Source: Acidipila sp. EB88
Lineage (GTDB): Bacteria; Acidobacteriota; Terriglobia; Terriglobales; Acidobacteriaceae
Direction of reading: 5' to 3'
Length of the DNA: 64,000 bases
Assembly (NCBI RefSeq): GCF_003858395.1
Contig: NZ_QWEV01000005.1
Coordinates: forward strand, 2,790,001 to 2,854,000
Within the stretch, counting starts at the first letter, position 1. Each line of letters begins with the position of its first letter. Below are positions 1-11,059 of the stretch, one piece after another. The translations under genes were made by a program, and so were the position numbers. The notes under the pieces are model-generated. The model was not told the origin of the DNA, ran no database searches, and saw only the letters and a list, made by a program, of their open reading frames with translations.

Positions 1-1529
1 CACATGGCGGTCAGCATCGAGTGGTCCTGGTTGTTGTACTTATGCATACCGTTGCGGCCAACCAGGAACAGATTCTCGAAGCGATCCATGTAGCGGATGA
101 TCTCGTCGAACCGGTCATAGGTGCCGAAGTAAGCAGGGTAAGTCTTGGGTACCCGGAAGACGCAGGAGTCGCGCACATCGGCAGGATCAAGGATGCCGAT
201 TTTTGCCACTTCGCCGATGGCAAATGCGGCGATGTCCGCATCGGGCTTTGCCCACAGCGGATCCGAGTCATAGCAGAAGTACTCAAGGCCGATCCACACC
301 TTGGTCGGATCGGCGACAAGATAAGGGCTCCAGTTATTGAAGATCTGCAGGCGGCCCACCAGCACATCCGGCTCCTGGATATAGATCCAGGTGTCTTTCA
401 GCAGCGAGCCATCCTTCTCCGTCACCAGCAGCTTGTCGACCAGCAGTCCTACTGTGATGAAGTCGCGATAGATCAGGCCGTCGGCAATCGCCTGCACGTC
501 TGGCGGAATCGGCGTTTCAATCACCCGCAGAAGCTCGCGAATCGGCATGGTGGAGAAGAAGTAATCTCCTTCGACCTTGACCACTTCACCCGCGGGCGTG
601 CGCGCCTCGATCGAGGTAATGCGATCCACTCCGTCCTGGCCGGTATCTACCTGCAGACTCTGCACCTTCCAGCCCATGCGCACTTCGCCGCCCTGTTGCT
701 CCACCAGTCCTGCGACGTGCTCCCATAGCTGTCCGGGGCCAAACTTCGGGTACAGGAACTGCTCGATCAGCGAGGTTTCGGTATCTTTCTGAGCAATGTC
801 CGCGGGCTCGCGCGCCGCCTTGCTGCGGCGCGAGAATGTCTTTTTCAGGAAGTGCGCTACCGCGCTGCGCAGCGACAACCCCTTGATGCGCTGCGCACCC
901 CACTCGGCAGAGATCTGCTCGCACGGCACGCCCCATACCTTCTCGGTGTAGCTCTTGAAGAAGGTCAGGTACAGCTCGGAGCCGAAGCGATTAATCAGGA
1001 AGTCTTCCAGCGTTTTTTCCTGCTTTCGCGGAAACAGCCGGGCCTTGATATAGCTGAAGCCGATGCGCGCGGTACGCAGCGCACCGAGTCGCCCGAGGGT
1101 CGCGCCATTCAGCGCGAGGGGATAATCGAAGAACGAGCGCAGAAAGTAAATGCGGCTCTTGCGCGGACGCACCAGCATCACGCAGTCGGGATCGACCGGC
1201 TCCGCCCCCGCAGCGCCCTGCGGCGCAGCACGCATGGTGCGCTGCTGGTTCTGGTAGCGAATGGCGAAGTCGCCCTGCGCACCGTTGCCTTCCACAGGCA
1301 TCAGTGCAGTCCACCAATCCATCACGCGGTCAGACTTCGAAAAAAAGCGGTGTCCGCCGATGTCAATGCGATTGCCGTTGTAGCGAATCGTGCAGGAGAT
1401 GCCACCGATGCGGTCGCTCGCCTCGAGCACGATGGGGCGAATCTCAGAACGGCGACAGAACTCGAGTGCCGCTGTTAACCCAGCAGGCCCCGCGCCGATG
1501 ATCACTGCCGTTTGATTTGTGTGTTCCAA
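1..1529 (-). CDS. NAD(P)/FAD-dependent oxidoreductase (amine oxidase / UDP-galactopyranose mutase-like), 3' end outside window
   Basis: Translating the minus strand gives one open frame from 1529 to the window edge (about 509 codons, C-terminus missing). The N-terminus has a Rossmann FAD motif, [13 protein letters not shown] at about residues 9-21, followed by [10 protein letters not shown], and near the edge [17 protein letters not shown]. These are typical of the flavoprotein group related to UDP-galactopyranose mutase and protoporphyrinogen oxidase. The substrate cannot be told; relatives often sit in polysaccharide or lipid-sugar clusters, so a cell-envelope role is inference. The start is a TTG: an in-frame stop lies four codons upstream, and AGAGG sits about 6 nt before it. 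No operon partner is visible, since the next gene upstream ends 240 bp away. Confidence 0.8.
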   Translation of the reverse strand, partial: MEHTNQTAVIIGAGPAGLTAALEFCRRSEIRPIVLEASDRIGGISCTIRYNGNRIDIGGHRFFSKSDRVMDWWTALMPVEGNGAQGDFAIRYQNQQRTMRAAPQGAAGAEPVDPDCVMLVRPRKSRIYFLRSFFDYPLALNGATLGRLGALRTARIGFSYIKARLFPRKQEKTLEDFLINRFGSELYLTFFKSYTEKVWGVPCEQISAEWGAQRIKGLSLRSAVAHFLKKTFSRRSKAAREPADIAQKDTETSLIEQFLYPKFGPGQLWEHVAGLVEQQGGEVRMGWKVQSLQVDTGQDGVDRITSIEARTPAGEVVKVEGDYFFSTMPIRELLRVIETPIPPDVQAIADGLIYRDFITVGLLVDKLLVTEKDGSLLKDTWIYIQEPDVLVGRLQIFNNWSPYLVADPTKVWIGLEYFCYDSDPLWAKPDADIAAFAIGEVAKIGILDPADVRDSCVFRVPKTYPAYFGTYDRFDEIIRYMDRFENLFLVGRNGMHKYNNQDHSMLTAM

Positions 1530-1771
1530 GGAGCACCTCTACGCTTCCCGATCGACAAGCGTTTTTTTTGTTCATTGGTGATCTGGCTGATGCTTTGCAT
1601 TGGTCGAACCGCCGGACAGACCAGCAGGCACAACTAGCGGGAGCAGCCACGCGCCACTCTGCGTTCCATTATCTAGGGAGATGCATTTCGTAGGTGCATG
1701 GGGCCTGCCCGCTAGCAGAGTCGCTGAAGCTCGGTGGAATTGATCGTTCGCCGTCTGACAAAAATCCTGCA

Positions 1772-3334
1772 TCAATGCGCGGCCGCTGCGGGTTTGCCCG
1801 GTTTCACCTTGCGAAACCCCCAGACCACCACCACACTGGCGAAGCAGATCACCGCGAGCCAGCGAAACACATCCACAAACGCCCAGAGATGCGCCTGCAG
1901 GCTGAGCTGGCTGTACAGCTCTTCGTTGGCCGCGCCCAGGGCATTGGCGGGATTGGTCTGGTGCGACAGGAAGGCCTGCACCTGGTGGGTGCGTTCCTGG
2001 AGCATGGATCCTGACTGTGACAGATTGTTGGTGATGTCGTTCTGGTGCACGTCCTGTCTCCGCGTCAGCAGGGTAGAGGCGAGTGAGATGCCAATGGAGC
2101 CGCCGATATTCCGCAGCAGGTTGAAGATGCCGCTGGCATTGCCGATCTCGTTGTTTTTGAGCGTGCCATAAGAGACGGTGGTGATCGGTACAAAGACGAA
2201 GGAGAGCGCGAAGCCGGTGATCACGATCGGCACGAGCAGGGTAAGCGGACCGACCCCCAGCGTCACGTTGCCAAAGTAGAGCGCCGTGAAGCCGTAGACC
2301 AGGAAGCCAAACGTCAGCAGGTAGCGAGGGTCCACGCGACTGCCCAGAAAAGCGATGACCGGCATGCCGGCTATGGAGCCGAAGCCGCGCGGAAACACCG
2401 CCATGCCCGCAGTGAAGGCCGTGTACCCCAGCAGCTCCTGAAAGAACAGCGGCAGCACGGTTACCAGCGAGTACAGGGTGACGCCAAACATCGCTACCAG
2501 TACGCAGCCCACGGCGAAGTTGCGGTCCTTGAGCGTGCGCAGCTGCACCAGCGGATGCCGGGCGCGCAGGCAGTGCAGGATGAACCAGAGAAACGCAGCC
2601 ACTCCGAAGAACACGGCCCAGCGCAGCCACAGGGCGCCGAACCAGTCGTCCTCCTGCCCGCGATCGAGGATCACCTGCAGGCAGCCGGTCCAGACCGCCA
2701 GCAGGCCAAAGCCGAGGTTGTCGAACGGGCCCGGTTTGGCGTTCTTGATGTAGGGCGGGTCGTGCACGAACCGGCTGATCATCACGAAGGCCAGGATCCC
2801 GACCGGTATGTTGATGTAAAAGGCATAGCGCCAGGAGAAGCTGTCCGTGAGGTAGCCGCCAAGGCTTGGCCCGATCACCGGCGCCACCACGATGCCCAGC
2901 GCGAACACGGCCATGGCCACGCCGCGCTTTGCCGGCGGAAAGCTCTCCAGCAGAATGGACTGCGACAGCGGCTGCAAAGCCCCTCCGCCCGCGCCCTGCA
3001 CAACCCGCGCCAGCAGCATGAGCCAGAGAGACGGCGCCGCACCGCAGAAGAAGGACGAGATCGTAAAAATCGTGACGCAGGTCAGCAGGAAGCGCTTGCG
3101 GCCAAACCGCAGCGAGAACCAGTTGCTGGCCGGGAGAATCACGGCGTTCGCCACCAGGTAGCTGGTCAGGACCCAGGTGGCCTCGTCGTTTGAGGCCGAA
3201 AGCGAACCCGCAATATAGGGAAGCGCCACTGCCGCGATTGCGGTATCCAGCACCTCCATAAAGGTAGCGAGCATGACGGAGAACGCGATCAGCCACGGGT
3301 TGACAGCGATCGGCTGGGCTTCTGTGGCTGGCAT
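1772..3334 (-). CDS. MFS drug exporter, DHA2 family (EmrB/QacA-like, 14 TM)
   Basis: The 520-residue protein has the hydrophobic pattern of a 14-helix proton-driven exporter. TM1 carries MEVLDTAIAAVALPYIAGSL, the DHA2 'D-T-x-x-x-N/A-V-A-L-P' signature. Motif A-like SLRFGRKRF follows, then RVVQGAGGGALQP and motif C-like GIVVAPVIGPSLGGYLTD. It should sit in the inner membrane and export toxic organic compounds. EmrB proteins usually work with an EmrA adaptor and an outer-membrane factor, but neither is adjacent, so it may act alone or with partners elsewhere. The ATG has AAGGA 6 nt upstream. Its leader is rich in CA/TG dinucleotides. The actual substrate is unknown. Confidence 0.9.
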   Translation of the reverse strand: MPATEAQPIAVNPWLIAFSVMLATFMEVLDTAIAAVALPYIAGSLSASNDEATWVLTSYLVANAVILPASNWFSLRFGRKRFLLTCVTIFTISSFFCGAAPSLWLMLLARVVQGAGGGALQPLSQSILLESFPPAKRGVAMAVFALGIVVAPVIGPSLGGYLTDSFSWRYAFYINIPVGILAFVMISRFVHDPPYIKNAKPGPFDNLGFGLLAVWTGCLQVILDRGQEDDWFGALWLRWAVFFGVAAFLWFILHCLRARHPLVQLRTLKDRNFAVGCVLVAMFGVTLYSLVTVLPLFFQELLGYTAFTAGMAVFPRGFGSIAGMPVIAFLGSRVDPRYLLTFGFLVYGFTALYFGNVTLGVGPLTLLVPIVITGFALSFVFVPITTVSYGTLKNNEIGNASGIFNLLRNIGGSIGISLASTLLTRRQDVHQNDITNNLSQSGSMLQERTHQVQAFLSHQTNPANALGAANEELYSQLSLQAHLWAFVDVFRWLAVICFASVVVVWGFRKVKPGKPAAAAH

Positions 3335-3754
3335 TCAGATCCTTGTATGTGTGTCGGTGTGTGTGCGTGTGGCCGTGCCTGGTCCAGCCGGCAGATACGA
3401 GGCCGCTCACAGCGCCGGTCCCTTGTAGAAGAAGATGCCGCAGCGCGCGGCAGGATGCAGGTGGGTGGGGGTGTGCGCCAGGATGGCTTTCGGAGGCGCC
3501 GCACTCTTCAATCCTACAGAGTGCCCGTCCAGCAGTCCGGGAGCAAAAGCCCTGGTAAACCGTCACGACGTGACCGGAAGCGGCGCAGGCGGACTCGCCT
3601 GACGGGCATCTAGCTCTTTGAACCCTCTAAACGACCTGCCGCATCCAAGTTCTGCACGCACGCTTGCTGATCCATCAGGTTAGTTGACAACAACTCACTC
3701 ACATGCGATTCTGGTATAGCAATCAAGTGCCGACAGGCGAGGGAGAAGCAACGG
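3335..3754. other. Intergenic region between the divergent MFS exporter and dnaK
   Basis: This 420-bp stretch holds no convincing gene. Next to the exporter start lies a TG-dinucleotide-rich patch (about 3343-3373). A 6-1-6 inverted repeat, GTCACG-a-CGTGAC, is at 3562-3574. The dnaK-proximal end carries a 20-bp inverted repeat and promoter-like hexamers, listed separately. Promoters for both divergent genes must lie here. Confidence 0.6.
3679..3720 (+). promoter_or_regulatory. Putative dnaK promoter region with an operator-like inverted repeat
   Basis: A near-perfect 8-4-8 inverted repeat, GTtAGTTG-acaa-CAACTcAC, occupies 3679-3698 and contains TTGACA, an exact sigma-70 -35 hexamer, at 3684-3689. 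Downstream is an extended -10-like TGGTATAGC at 3712-3720, but the gap from TTGACA (25 bp) is too long for the two to belong to one standard promoter. The sequence is neither a clear CIRCE nor a clear HAIR (HspR) element. A role in controlling dnaK is inference from position and symmetry. Confidence 0.4.
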
Positions 3755-5677
<1,923 letters not shown>

Positions 5678-5683
5678 GCAGCG

Positions 5684-5725
5684 CATGCCGCGGCGGCGTT
5701 CTCCCCGGAGAGTCGCTGCGGCATG
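5684..5725 (+). terminator. Hairpin downstream of dnaK
   Basis: CATGCCGCGGCG pairs with CGCTGCGGCATG (11 of 12 positions) around an 18-nt loop, starting 6 bp after the dnaK stop. It is followed by AAAAC rather than a T run, so it is not a textbook intrinsic terminator. It could stabilise the 3' end or attenuate read-through into the small ORF at 5914. Confidence 0.45.
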
Positions 5726-5913
5726 AAAACGAAACAAAGCCGGGGCAGGGTATGCCTGAGCCGAAACCATGGCGGGGCACTCAAACAGATCAGTGTGGGA
5801 GTGCCCCCGCAGCTTCTTAAGCACGACCGGGTTCATGTAAGTGCAGCAGTGATCGAACCGGCAGGAAGTTCACAGGAATCAGCGGCGCGAAAACGGCCGG
5901 GAAGGTGGAAGAG

Positions 5914-6084
5914 ATGACGAGCACTTTGTGGCAGTGTGAGCAGTTGCGGGCAGGACAGGTTTGGAACAAGGTGCTGTTCCACTCTCGCGGGGAGGCCGAG
6001 CACTTCATGCAGCAGATGCGACGGGTCGAACCGGACATCTTCTGGCGGATGGAAGCCGTGGCCGCGGCGCAGGTCTGGAACTAA
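5914..6084 (+). CDS. Small hypothetical protein (56 aa) downstream of dnaK
   Basis: An ATG with AAGGTGGAAGAG just upstream opens a 56-codon frame ending TAA. The product begins MTSTLWQCEQLRAGQVWNKV and ends AAAQVWN. It is soluble, rich in Glu, Gln, Arg and Trp, and has no signal or membrane segment. The composition is protein-like, unlike the Arg/Pro-rich antisense frames around it, and the motif QVWN occurs at both ends. Transcription could come from dnaK read-through or its own promoter in the 236-bp gap. No family or function is recognised from sequence alone. Conservation in other Acidobacteriota would settle whether it is real. Confidence 0.55.
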   Translation: MTSTLWQCEQLRAGQVWNKVLFHSRGEAEHFMQQMRRVEPDIFWRMEAVAAAQVWN

Positions 6085-6168
6085 ACGCGCCTGGTGTTTG
6101 GTATGCGGGTAGAAACCTGGAACGCCGTCCTGGCACTCCGGGTTCCTGCCTGGGGCACGCTCGAAAAG

Positions 6169-7401
6169 CTAGGCAGCGCGGGATGGAACCAGGGTGAAGC
6201 GGTCCTTCAACCGGAGAAACGGTTTCTCAAAGAAGGAGTACGAAAGCGACGCCACCGCAACCGAAAGTCCCAGAGTCGTAAGCCACGCCAGGGCGAAAAG
6301 CACACTGGGAGCCACGTGGAGCTTCTTGAGCATGATGGGCGCTACCGCAGACAGGATCGTGTCGTGGAAGACGTACAGCCCGAATGAAATCTTGCCCATG
6401 TACACCAGAGGCTTGGCGGCACGTGGCAGCTTGAGCCCTACAAACGCACCGAAGACCAGCAGGCAGGCGAGATCGAGGCAAAGGTATCCGGCAAAGGTAG
6501 CGGCCGGCGCTGTGAGTACCAGGTCTTCGCGGTAGTGGAACGGATAAGCCGCAAGCACAAAGAAGCCCACTGCCCCTGCCAGGGCAAGCGCTCTCCAGGG
6601 TAGGGCGTAGGTGAGTTCGCGGCGATGCAGGCACAGCGCGAGCAGGGTACCGAGCGCAAAGAACTGGAAATGGGAAACGCTGTTGTACCAGAGGTCCGGG
6701 TACTTGGAGTAGTGAAACAGCGGCAGCAGGAAGTCGGTCGCCCAGGCCAGCAGCAGCACCGCGGAGCTGCAGATGGCAATACCCCGGATCCCTGCGCGCC
6801 GCACCATGGAAGGCCAAAGCAGGTAGAACTGCTCTTCCACCGAGATGCTCCATAGCGGCATCAGCATGGGGTTGAGCGACCAGCCCTTTGCCACGATAGC
6901 CCAGTTGCCAACCAGTAGCAGGTACGGCAACACAAAGCCGCCGACATAGGAGAAGGCGTGCACCATTGGAGGCATGTGCCCGGCGAAGGCCTTGGCGACA
7001 TGCGGCAGTGCCACGCCCAGTCCGATGCCAAGAAAGTAGAGCGGCCAGATACGCAGGATGCGGCGGAGATAGAAAGCGGGAAGCGCGATTGTTCCCGTGG
7101 CTTCCTTTTCGCGGAGCAGCAGTTCCGTGATGAGGAACGCGCTGAGCGTGAAGAAGAGGCAGACCCCGGCGGCTCCGGACTCTTCCAGGGCACCGGCAAC
7201 GCTGAAGTGATCCAGGGGTGCGTGCCACTGCAGCATGCCGAGCAGATGATGGGTCAGGACCAGCAGAAAGGCAAGTGACCGGATGACGTCCAGCTCCGGA
7301 CGGTAGAAGCGTCGTGCACGTGGGGTTGGTTCCGGAAGGGAGTGTGTCTCCGCGGCAAAACCCCTCGCTTCCGCGACAGGTGAAGTGAAAGCACGAACCA
7401 T
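6169..7401 (-). CDS. Membrane acyltransferase, acyltransferase-3 family (OafA/YrhL-like)
   Basis: This 410-residue multi-spanning protein starts its domain at RFYRPELDVIRSLAFLLVLTHH, which holds the Arg-x10-His pattern of acyltransferase-3 enzymes. Later come FSVAGALEESGAAGVCLFFTLSAFLITELLL-type helices (about residues 75-110) and WSISVEEQFYLLWP, the usual family landmarks. Members transfer acetyl or other acyl groups from the cytosol to sugars on O-antigens, glycolipids or other extracytoplasmic polymers. It lies downstream of a close paralogue on the same strand, about 175 bp away, and both proteins end with similar tails (RFTLVPSRAA here, RFTLVRSRAA there). The acceptor sugar cannot be deduced. 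Confidence 0.92.
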   Translation of the reverse strand: MVRAFTSPVAEARGFAAETHSLPEPTPRARRFYRPELDVIRSLAFLLVLTHHLLGMLQWHAPLDHFSVAGALEESGAAGVCLFFTLSAFLITELLLREKEATGTIALPAFYLRRILRIWPLYFLGIGLGVALPHVAKAFAGHMPPMVHAFSYVGGFVLPYLLLVGNWAIVAKGWSLNPMLMPLWSISVEEQFYLLWPSMVRRAGIRGIAICSSAVLLLAWATDFLLPLFHYSKYPDLWYNSVSHFQFFALGTLLALCLHRRELTYALPWRALALAGAVGFFVLAAYPFHYREDLVLTAPAATFAGYLCLDLACLLVFGAFVGLKLPRAAKPLVYMGKISFGLYVFHDTILSAVAPIMLKKLHVAPSVLFALAWLTTLGLSVAVASLSYSFFEKPFLRLKDRFTLVPSRAA

Positions 7402-7576
7402 GCGTATCTTTGCTCCGCCTGCTGGGCTGCTGCCCGCGGCAATGCTTTATGTGTGTTGCAAATTCGAGTGTAGCTGGCTTTCGACGTGAATCTCGGCGCC
7501 GGTTACCAATGCCTTTGCGGAAAGTGAGCCAAAGGTGTAGGGAAGCCCGCGTGCTATCGGCCGGGGTGCAGGCGCA

Positions 7577-8746
7577 TCAGGCAGCCCGGGAGCGCACCAG
7601 AGTGAAACGCTTCTTCATGCGCAGAAACGGTCGCTCGTAGAAGCGGTACGACAACGAAGCCAATGCCGCCGTCACGGCCGCAGTGATGAGATAGGTTGCG
7701 ACAAGCTGCCGCACGGGCGTCGGCAGCAGGTGGCGGAGCGGGCGCGCTACCACGGCCCACACCACGGTACGGACCGCAAAGTGAAACACGTACAGCCCGT
7801 AGGAGATTTTGCCGAGGTAGATCAAAGGACGTGCCAGCCTCGGCATGCGCGCATTGAGAAAAGCAAGCAGCACCAGGAAGCAGCCAGCATCGATGCAGAG
7901 GTACCCGGCAAGGATTGCGCCGGGACCGGTGGGTATGTCGTCGTTCAGGAACTGAAATGGCCGGGCCGCGAGATAGAACAGGCACAGGGCCAGTCCAAAG
8001 GTGGCGAGGCGAGCCGCGGTAGAGAGATGCACCGGCCGACGATGAAACAGGATGGCCGCCATGCAGCCGATCGCGAAGAACTGGAACTGGTTCAGGCTGT
8101 TGCACCACAGCTGGGGACTCTTATGAAAGTGCAGCAACGGAAGCAGCCAGTCCACGAGCCACGCCAGCGGCAGCAGCGAGGCAGAGATGCCGAACAGCGT
8201 GCGCGGCCGAACCCGCAGCGAGAGATACGGCCAGATCAGATAGAACTGCTCCTCGACCGAGATGCTCCACATAGGGGTAAGCATGGGGTTGAGAAACCAG
8301 CCATGCGCCACCACCGCCCAGTTGCCCATGGCCACCAGGAAGGGCAGCAGCATGAACCCGACCGGTGCAAACACGTGGCCGATCAGGACGGAGCCCAGCA
8401 AGGCCAGCGCCATGGCCAGCAGGTAAAGGGGCCAGATACGAAGCGCCCGGCGCGCGTAGAACGACGGGATAGAAATCGTACCCGAGGCTTCCCGCTCACG
8501 CATCAGCAATTCGGTGATCAGGAACGAACTAAGGGTGAAGAACATGCAGACGCCGGCCGCGCCCGCCTGCTGGATGCCGGTCAGAAATGGGAAACGTCCC
8601 AGCGCCTGCACCTGGAAGACATGGAGGTTGAACACCATGAGGAGTGCGAAGAACCGCACCACATCCAGCTCAGGCCGGTAATACCGCGCAGCTCTGGGCA
8701 CAGGGGTCTCGCTGGAGCTAGGGCTAGGCAGTTCCTGGGGTTGCAA
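7577..8746 (-). CDS. Membrane acyltransferase, acyltransferase-3 family (paralogue)
   Basis: The protein has the same architecture as its downstream neighbour: RYYRPELDVVRFFALLMVFNLH (Arg-x10-His), MFFTLSSFLITELLMRE, MWSISVEEQFYLIWPY and a terminal MKKRFTLVRSRAA. It should be an inner-membrane O-acyltransferase for cell-surface sugars. The frame stays open far upstream over the divergent DNA glycosylase and dnaJ, so the start had to be chosen. No ATG is well placed, and a TTG at 8746 gives about 22 residues before the conserved RYYRPELD, similar to the neighbour's 32. The start is therefore uncertain. Tandem duplication of an acyltransferase is the simplest history for the pair. Confidence 0.88.
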   Translation of the reverse strand: MQPQELPSPSSSETPVPRAARYYRPELDVVRFFALLMVFNLHVFQVQALGRFPFLTGIQQAGAAGVCMFFTLSSFLITELLMREREASGTISIPSFYARRALRIWPLYLLAMALALLGSVLIGHVFAPVGFMLLPFLVAMGNWAVVAHGWFLNPMLTPMWSISVEEQFYLIWPYLSLRVRPRTLFGISASLLPLAWLVDWLLPLLHFHKSPQLWCNSLNQFQFFAIGCMAAILFHRRPVHLSTAARLATFGLALCLFYLAARPFQFLNDDIPTGPGAILAGYLCIDAGCFLVLLAFLNARMPRLARPLIYLGKISYGLYVFHFAVRTVVWAVVARPLRHLLPTPVRQLVATYLITAAVTAALASLSYRFYERPFLRMKKRFTLVRSRAA

Positions 8747-8902
8747 GATGGCCGAAGTATATCGAGTCAGAAACGCATGGTTGCGGCGGAAGCGTCGGCA
8801 ACTATCGCTCGTAACATTACCAGTGACGGATGGGACTGGGCAGTGATCGTGCACAATGAAGGGGTGTCGCTTTGAAGCAGCGCACAGAAACAGAGAGAGC
8901 GG

Positions 8903-9697
8903 ATGCCTGAAGGGCACGAGATTCACCGGTTCGCCCTGCGGCAGGCCGAGGCATTTGCTGGCAAAAAGGTGCACGTCGATTCGCCCAACGGCGGGTTTCC
9001 GGATGCCGGGGTTCTTGACGGTCGCAAGCTGCTCGAGGTCCGGGCGCTGGGCAAGCACCTGGGCTACCACTTCGGCAAGGACCTCACCGTGCATGTGCAC
9101 CTCGGCCAGTTCGGCGACTTCTGGGAAGGGCAGCAGCCGATGCCTGAGCCCAAGGGCGCGCTGCGGTTCCGGATGTGGACACGCACGGACTGGCTGGAGC
9201 TGCGCGGACCGACCAACTGCCGGATCTTCTCGGACCAGGAGTGGACTGCCCTGGAACAGCGCATCGGGCCGGATCCATTGGTGGACGGAACCGACCCGGC
9301 AGCGATGTTTGCACTGGTCCGCAGCAAGAAAACGCCGATAGGCGTCTTGTTGATGGATCAGAAAGTGGTCAGCGGTATTGGCAACATCTACCGCGCCGAG
9401 TTCCTGTACCGGGCACGCATCCACCCGGACCGGCCTGGCAGGGATGTGTCGCTTCTGGAGCTCAAGGGTGTATGGAAGGATGCCGTCACGCTGATGCGGG
9501 ACGGTATGGATGACCGGCGCATGGTGACGACACGCGCTAAGCACAGGCCACACCCGCGCGGGGTGGCGTTGGATGAAGAAGTGCACTACGTGTACCGCAG
9601 GCAAGGCAAGCCGTGCCGGGTATGCGGGACCGAAATTGAGAGCAAGGCGATGGCGGGCAGGACTGTGTACTGGTGCCCAACCTGCCAGAAAGACTGA
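8903..9697 (+). CDS. Fpg/Nei-family DNA glycosylase (Nei-like, zinc-finger type)
   Basis: The 264-residue protein begins MPEGHEIHR. Pro2-Glu3 are the catalytic residues left after Met removal, and the PEGH form is typical of Nei/endonuclease VIII rather than MutM. A helix-two-turn-helix region follows (VVSGIGNIYRAEFLYRARI, about residues 150-170). The C-terminus has a complete Cys4 zinc finger, CRVCG...WCPTCQ. It should excise oxidised bases and nick the abasic site. A GAGAGAGCGG leader precedes the ATG. dnaJ starts 3 bp after its stop, so the two are almost certainly co-transcribed, which links a repair enzyme to chaperone expression. Confidence 0.93.
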   Translation: MPEGHEIHRFALRQAEAFAGKKVHVDSPNGGFPDAGVLDGRKLLEVRALGKHLGYHFGKDLTVHVHLGQFGDFWEGQQPMPEPKGALRFRMWTRTDWLELRGPTNCRIFSDQEWTALEQRIGPDPLVDGTDPAAMFALVRSKKTPIGVLLMDQKVVSGIGNIYRAEFLYRARIHPDRPGRDVSLLELKGVWKDAVTLMRDGMDDRRMVTTRAKHRPHPRGVALDEEVHYVYRRQGKPCRVCGTEIESKAMAGRTVYWCPTCQKD

Positions 9698-9700
9698 ACA

Positions 9701-10927
9701 ATGCCAGCAGGACCACAGCAGAAGGACTACTACGGCACGCTCGGCGTGAAGAAGACGGCCAGCCCGGACGAGATCCGCAAGGCGTTCCGGAAGCTCGCTC
9801 GCAAGTATCACCCCGACGTTAATCCCAACGATAAGAAGGCCGAGGAGAAGTTCAAGGAGATCTCCGAAGCCAACGACGTGCTGAGCGACGAGAAAAAGCG
9901 CAAGATCTTCGACCAGGTCGGCTTTTACTCGGACCAGATTGACCCGGCGCAGGCCGAGGCGGCGGCACGGTACGGCCAGCAGGGAGGTGGCGGCGGCGGC
10001 GCTCGTGGCGCGCAGGCGAATGGCGTGCCGTTCGACTTCGGCGGCTTTGACTTTTCGGACTTCGAAAGCCAGCAGGGGCGGCGTGCCGCTGCACCCGGCC
10101 CCGGAGCAGCCGGCGGTGGCTGGCGCGATATCTTCTCCGGCATGTTCTCGGGCAATGCGCGCCAGCAGCGCGAACCGGAACCCGGAACCGATCTTGAGTA
10201 CCAGGTGCAGGTCGACTTCTGGACCGCGATCCGCGGCGGCACGATGCGACTCGAGATCAACCGGCTCGACATTTGTCCCACCTGCAAGGGTGCGGCGCAC
10301 TCCGGTGGAGCGCACACCTGTCCCGAGTGCCAGGGAACCGGCCAGGTCACGCAGATGCATGGCCAGATGAAGTTCAACGTGCAGTGCCGCACCTGCGGCG
10401 GCACCGGCCGGGTCGAGAACGACTGCCCGACCTGCCACGGAGAAGGACGTGTTCGTCGGGCGGAAAGTGTGGAGTTCCGGATCAAGGCCGGCACGCGCGA
10501 CGGACAGCGGATCCGGCTTGGCGGCAAGGGCAATGCCGGGCAGGGTGGCGCACCCGCCGGCGACCTCTACCTGGTCATGAAGGTGGGAACGCACCCCGTG
10601 TTTACGCGCCAGGGCGACGATATCGCCCTGCGCGTACCGGTCACCATGACAGAAGCAGCGCTGGGCTCAAAGATTGAGGTGCCCACGATCGACGGCCGCA
10701 CGCAGCTCAAGATTCCGCCGGGTACGCAGGGCGGTCAGAAATTGCGCATGCGCGAGCGCGGCGTGGCCTCGGCCTCGGTGGAAGGCAAGCGCGGCGACCA
10801 GATCGTTACCATCGAGATCGTAGTGCCGCAGATGCGCGACGAGCGCTCCAAAGAGATTCTGCGTGAGCTGGCCAAGCTTAACCCTGAAGATCCGCGGCAG
10901 GCGCTACTGGAAAAGGCAGAAGGCTGA
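9701..10927 (+). CDS. dnaJ: Chaperone DnaJ / Hsp40 (type I, with zinc-finger domain)
   Basis: The 408-residue protein has a J domain with HPD at residues 37-39, which stimulates the DnaK ATPase. A Gly/Phe-rich linker (about 85-155) comes next, then four zinc-binding CxxCxGxG-like motifs ([32 protein letters not shown], about 190-255). The C-terminal substrate-binding domain contains [18 protein letters not shown]. The first zinc motif is slightly degenerate (GAA for GxG), as often seen. It delivers clients to DnaK, which is encoded 4 kb upstream. It follows the DNA glycosylase by 3 bp and is followed by hspR, the usual regulator of dnaK-type operons. Confidence 0.96.
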   Translation: MPAGPQQKDYYGTLGVKKTASPDEIRKAFRKLARKYHPDVNPNDKKAEEKFKEISEANDVLSDEKKRKIFDQVGFYSDQIDPAQAEAAARYGQQGGGGGGARGAQANGVPFDFGGFDFSDFESQQGRRAAAPGPGAAGGGWRDIFSGMFSGNARQQREPEPGTDLEYQVQVDFWTAIRGGTMRLEINRLDICPTCKGAAHSGGAHTCPECQGTGQVTQMHGQMKFNVQCRTCGGTGRVENDCPTCHGEGRVRRAESVEFRIKAGTRDGQRIRLGGKGNAGQGGAPAGDLYLVMKVGTHPVFTRQGDDIALRVPVTMTEAALGSKIEVPTIDGRTQLKIPPGTQGGQKLRMRERGVASASVEGKRGDQIVTIEIVVPQMRDERSKEILRELAKLNPEDPRQALLEKAEG

Positions 10928-11027
10928 CGGAGCTTCTGCCGACTTTTCATCCGCTGTTCAGCACACTTCATGGAAGTCACGTGTGACGGCGTGAATTGCC
11001 TTAAGCTAAGGATGCAGGTAGTTGCTG

Positions 11028-11033
11028 TATGAT
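11028..11033 (+). promoter_or_regulatory. Candidate -10 element upstream of hspR
   Basis: TATGAT (5 of 6 to the sigma-70 -10 consensus) lies 27 bp before the hspR start, inside the 132-bp gap after dnaJ. No good -35 is found at 16-18 bp. It may give hspR its own promoter in addition to read-through from dnaJ. No clear HAIR repeat (CTTGAGT-N7-ACTCAAG) was seen here. Confidence 0.35.
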
Positions 11034-11059
11034 CCGCGCGTAACCGGGAAGGAGACCTC

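Noticed and set aside
3679..3698. Calling the dnaK repeat a CIRCE or HAIR element
   Set aside because: The sequence matches neither TTAGCACTC-N9-GAGTGCTAA nor CTTGAGT-N7-ACTCAAG, and hrcA is not present.
7577..10594. A minus-strand frame of about 1000 codons over the acyltransferase, DNA glycosylase and dnaJ
   Set aside because: Only the lower-coordinate part (to about 8746) encodes the acyltransferase. The rest is antisense to two firmly identified genes and has the Arg/His-rich look of a non-coding frame.
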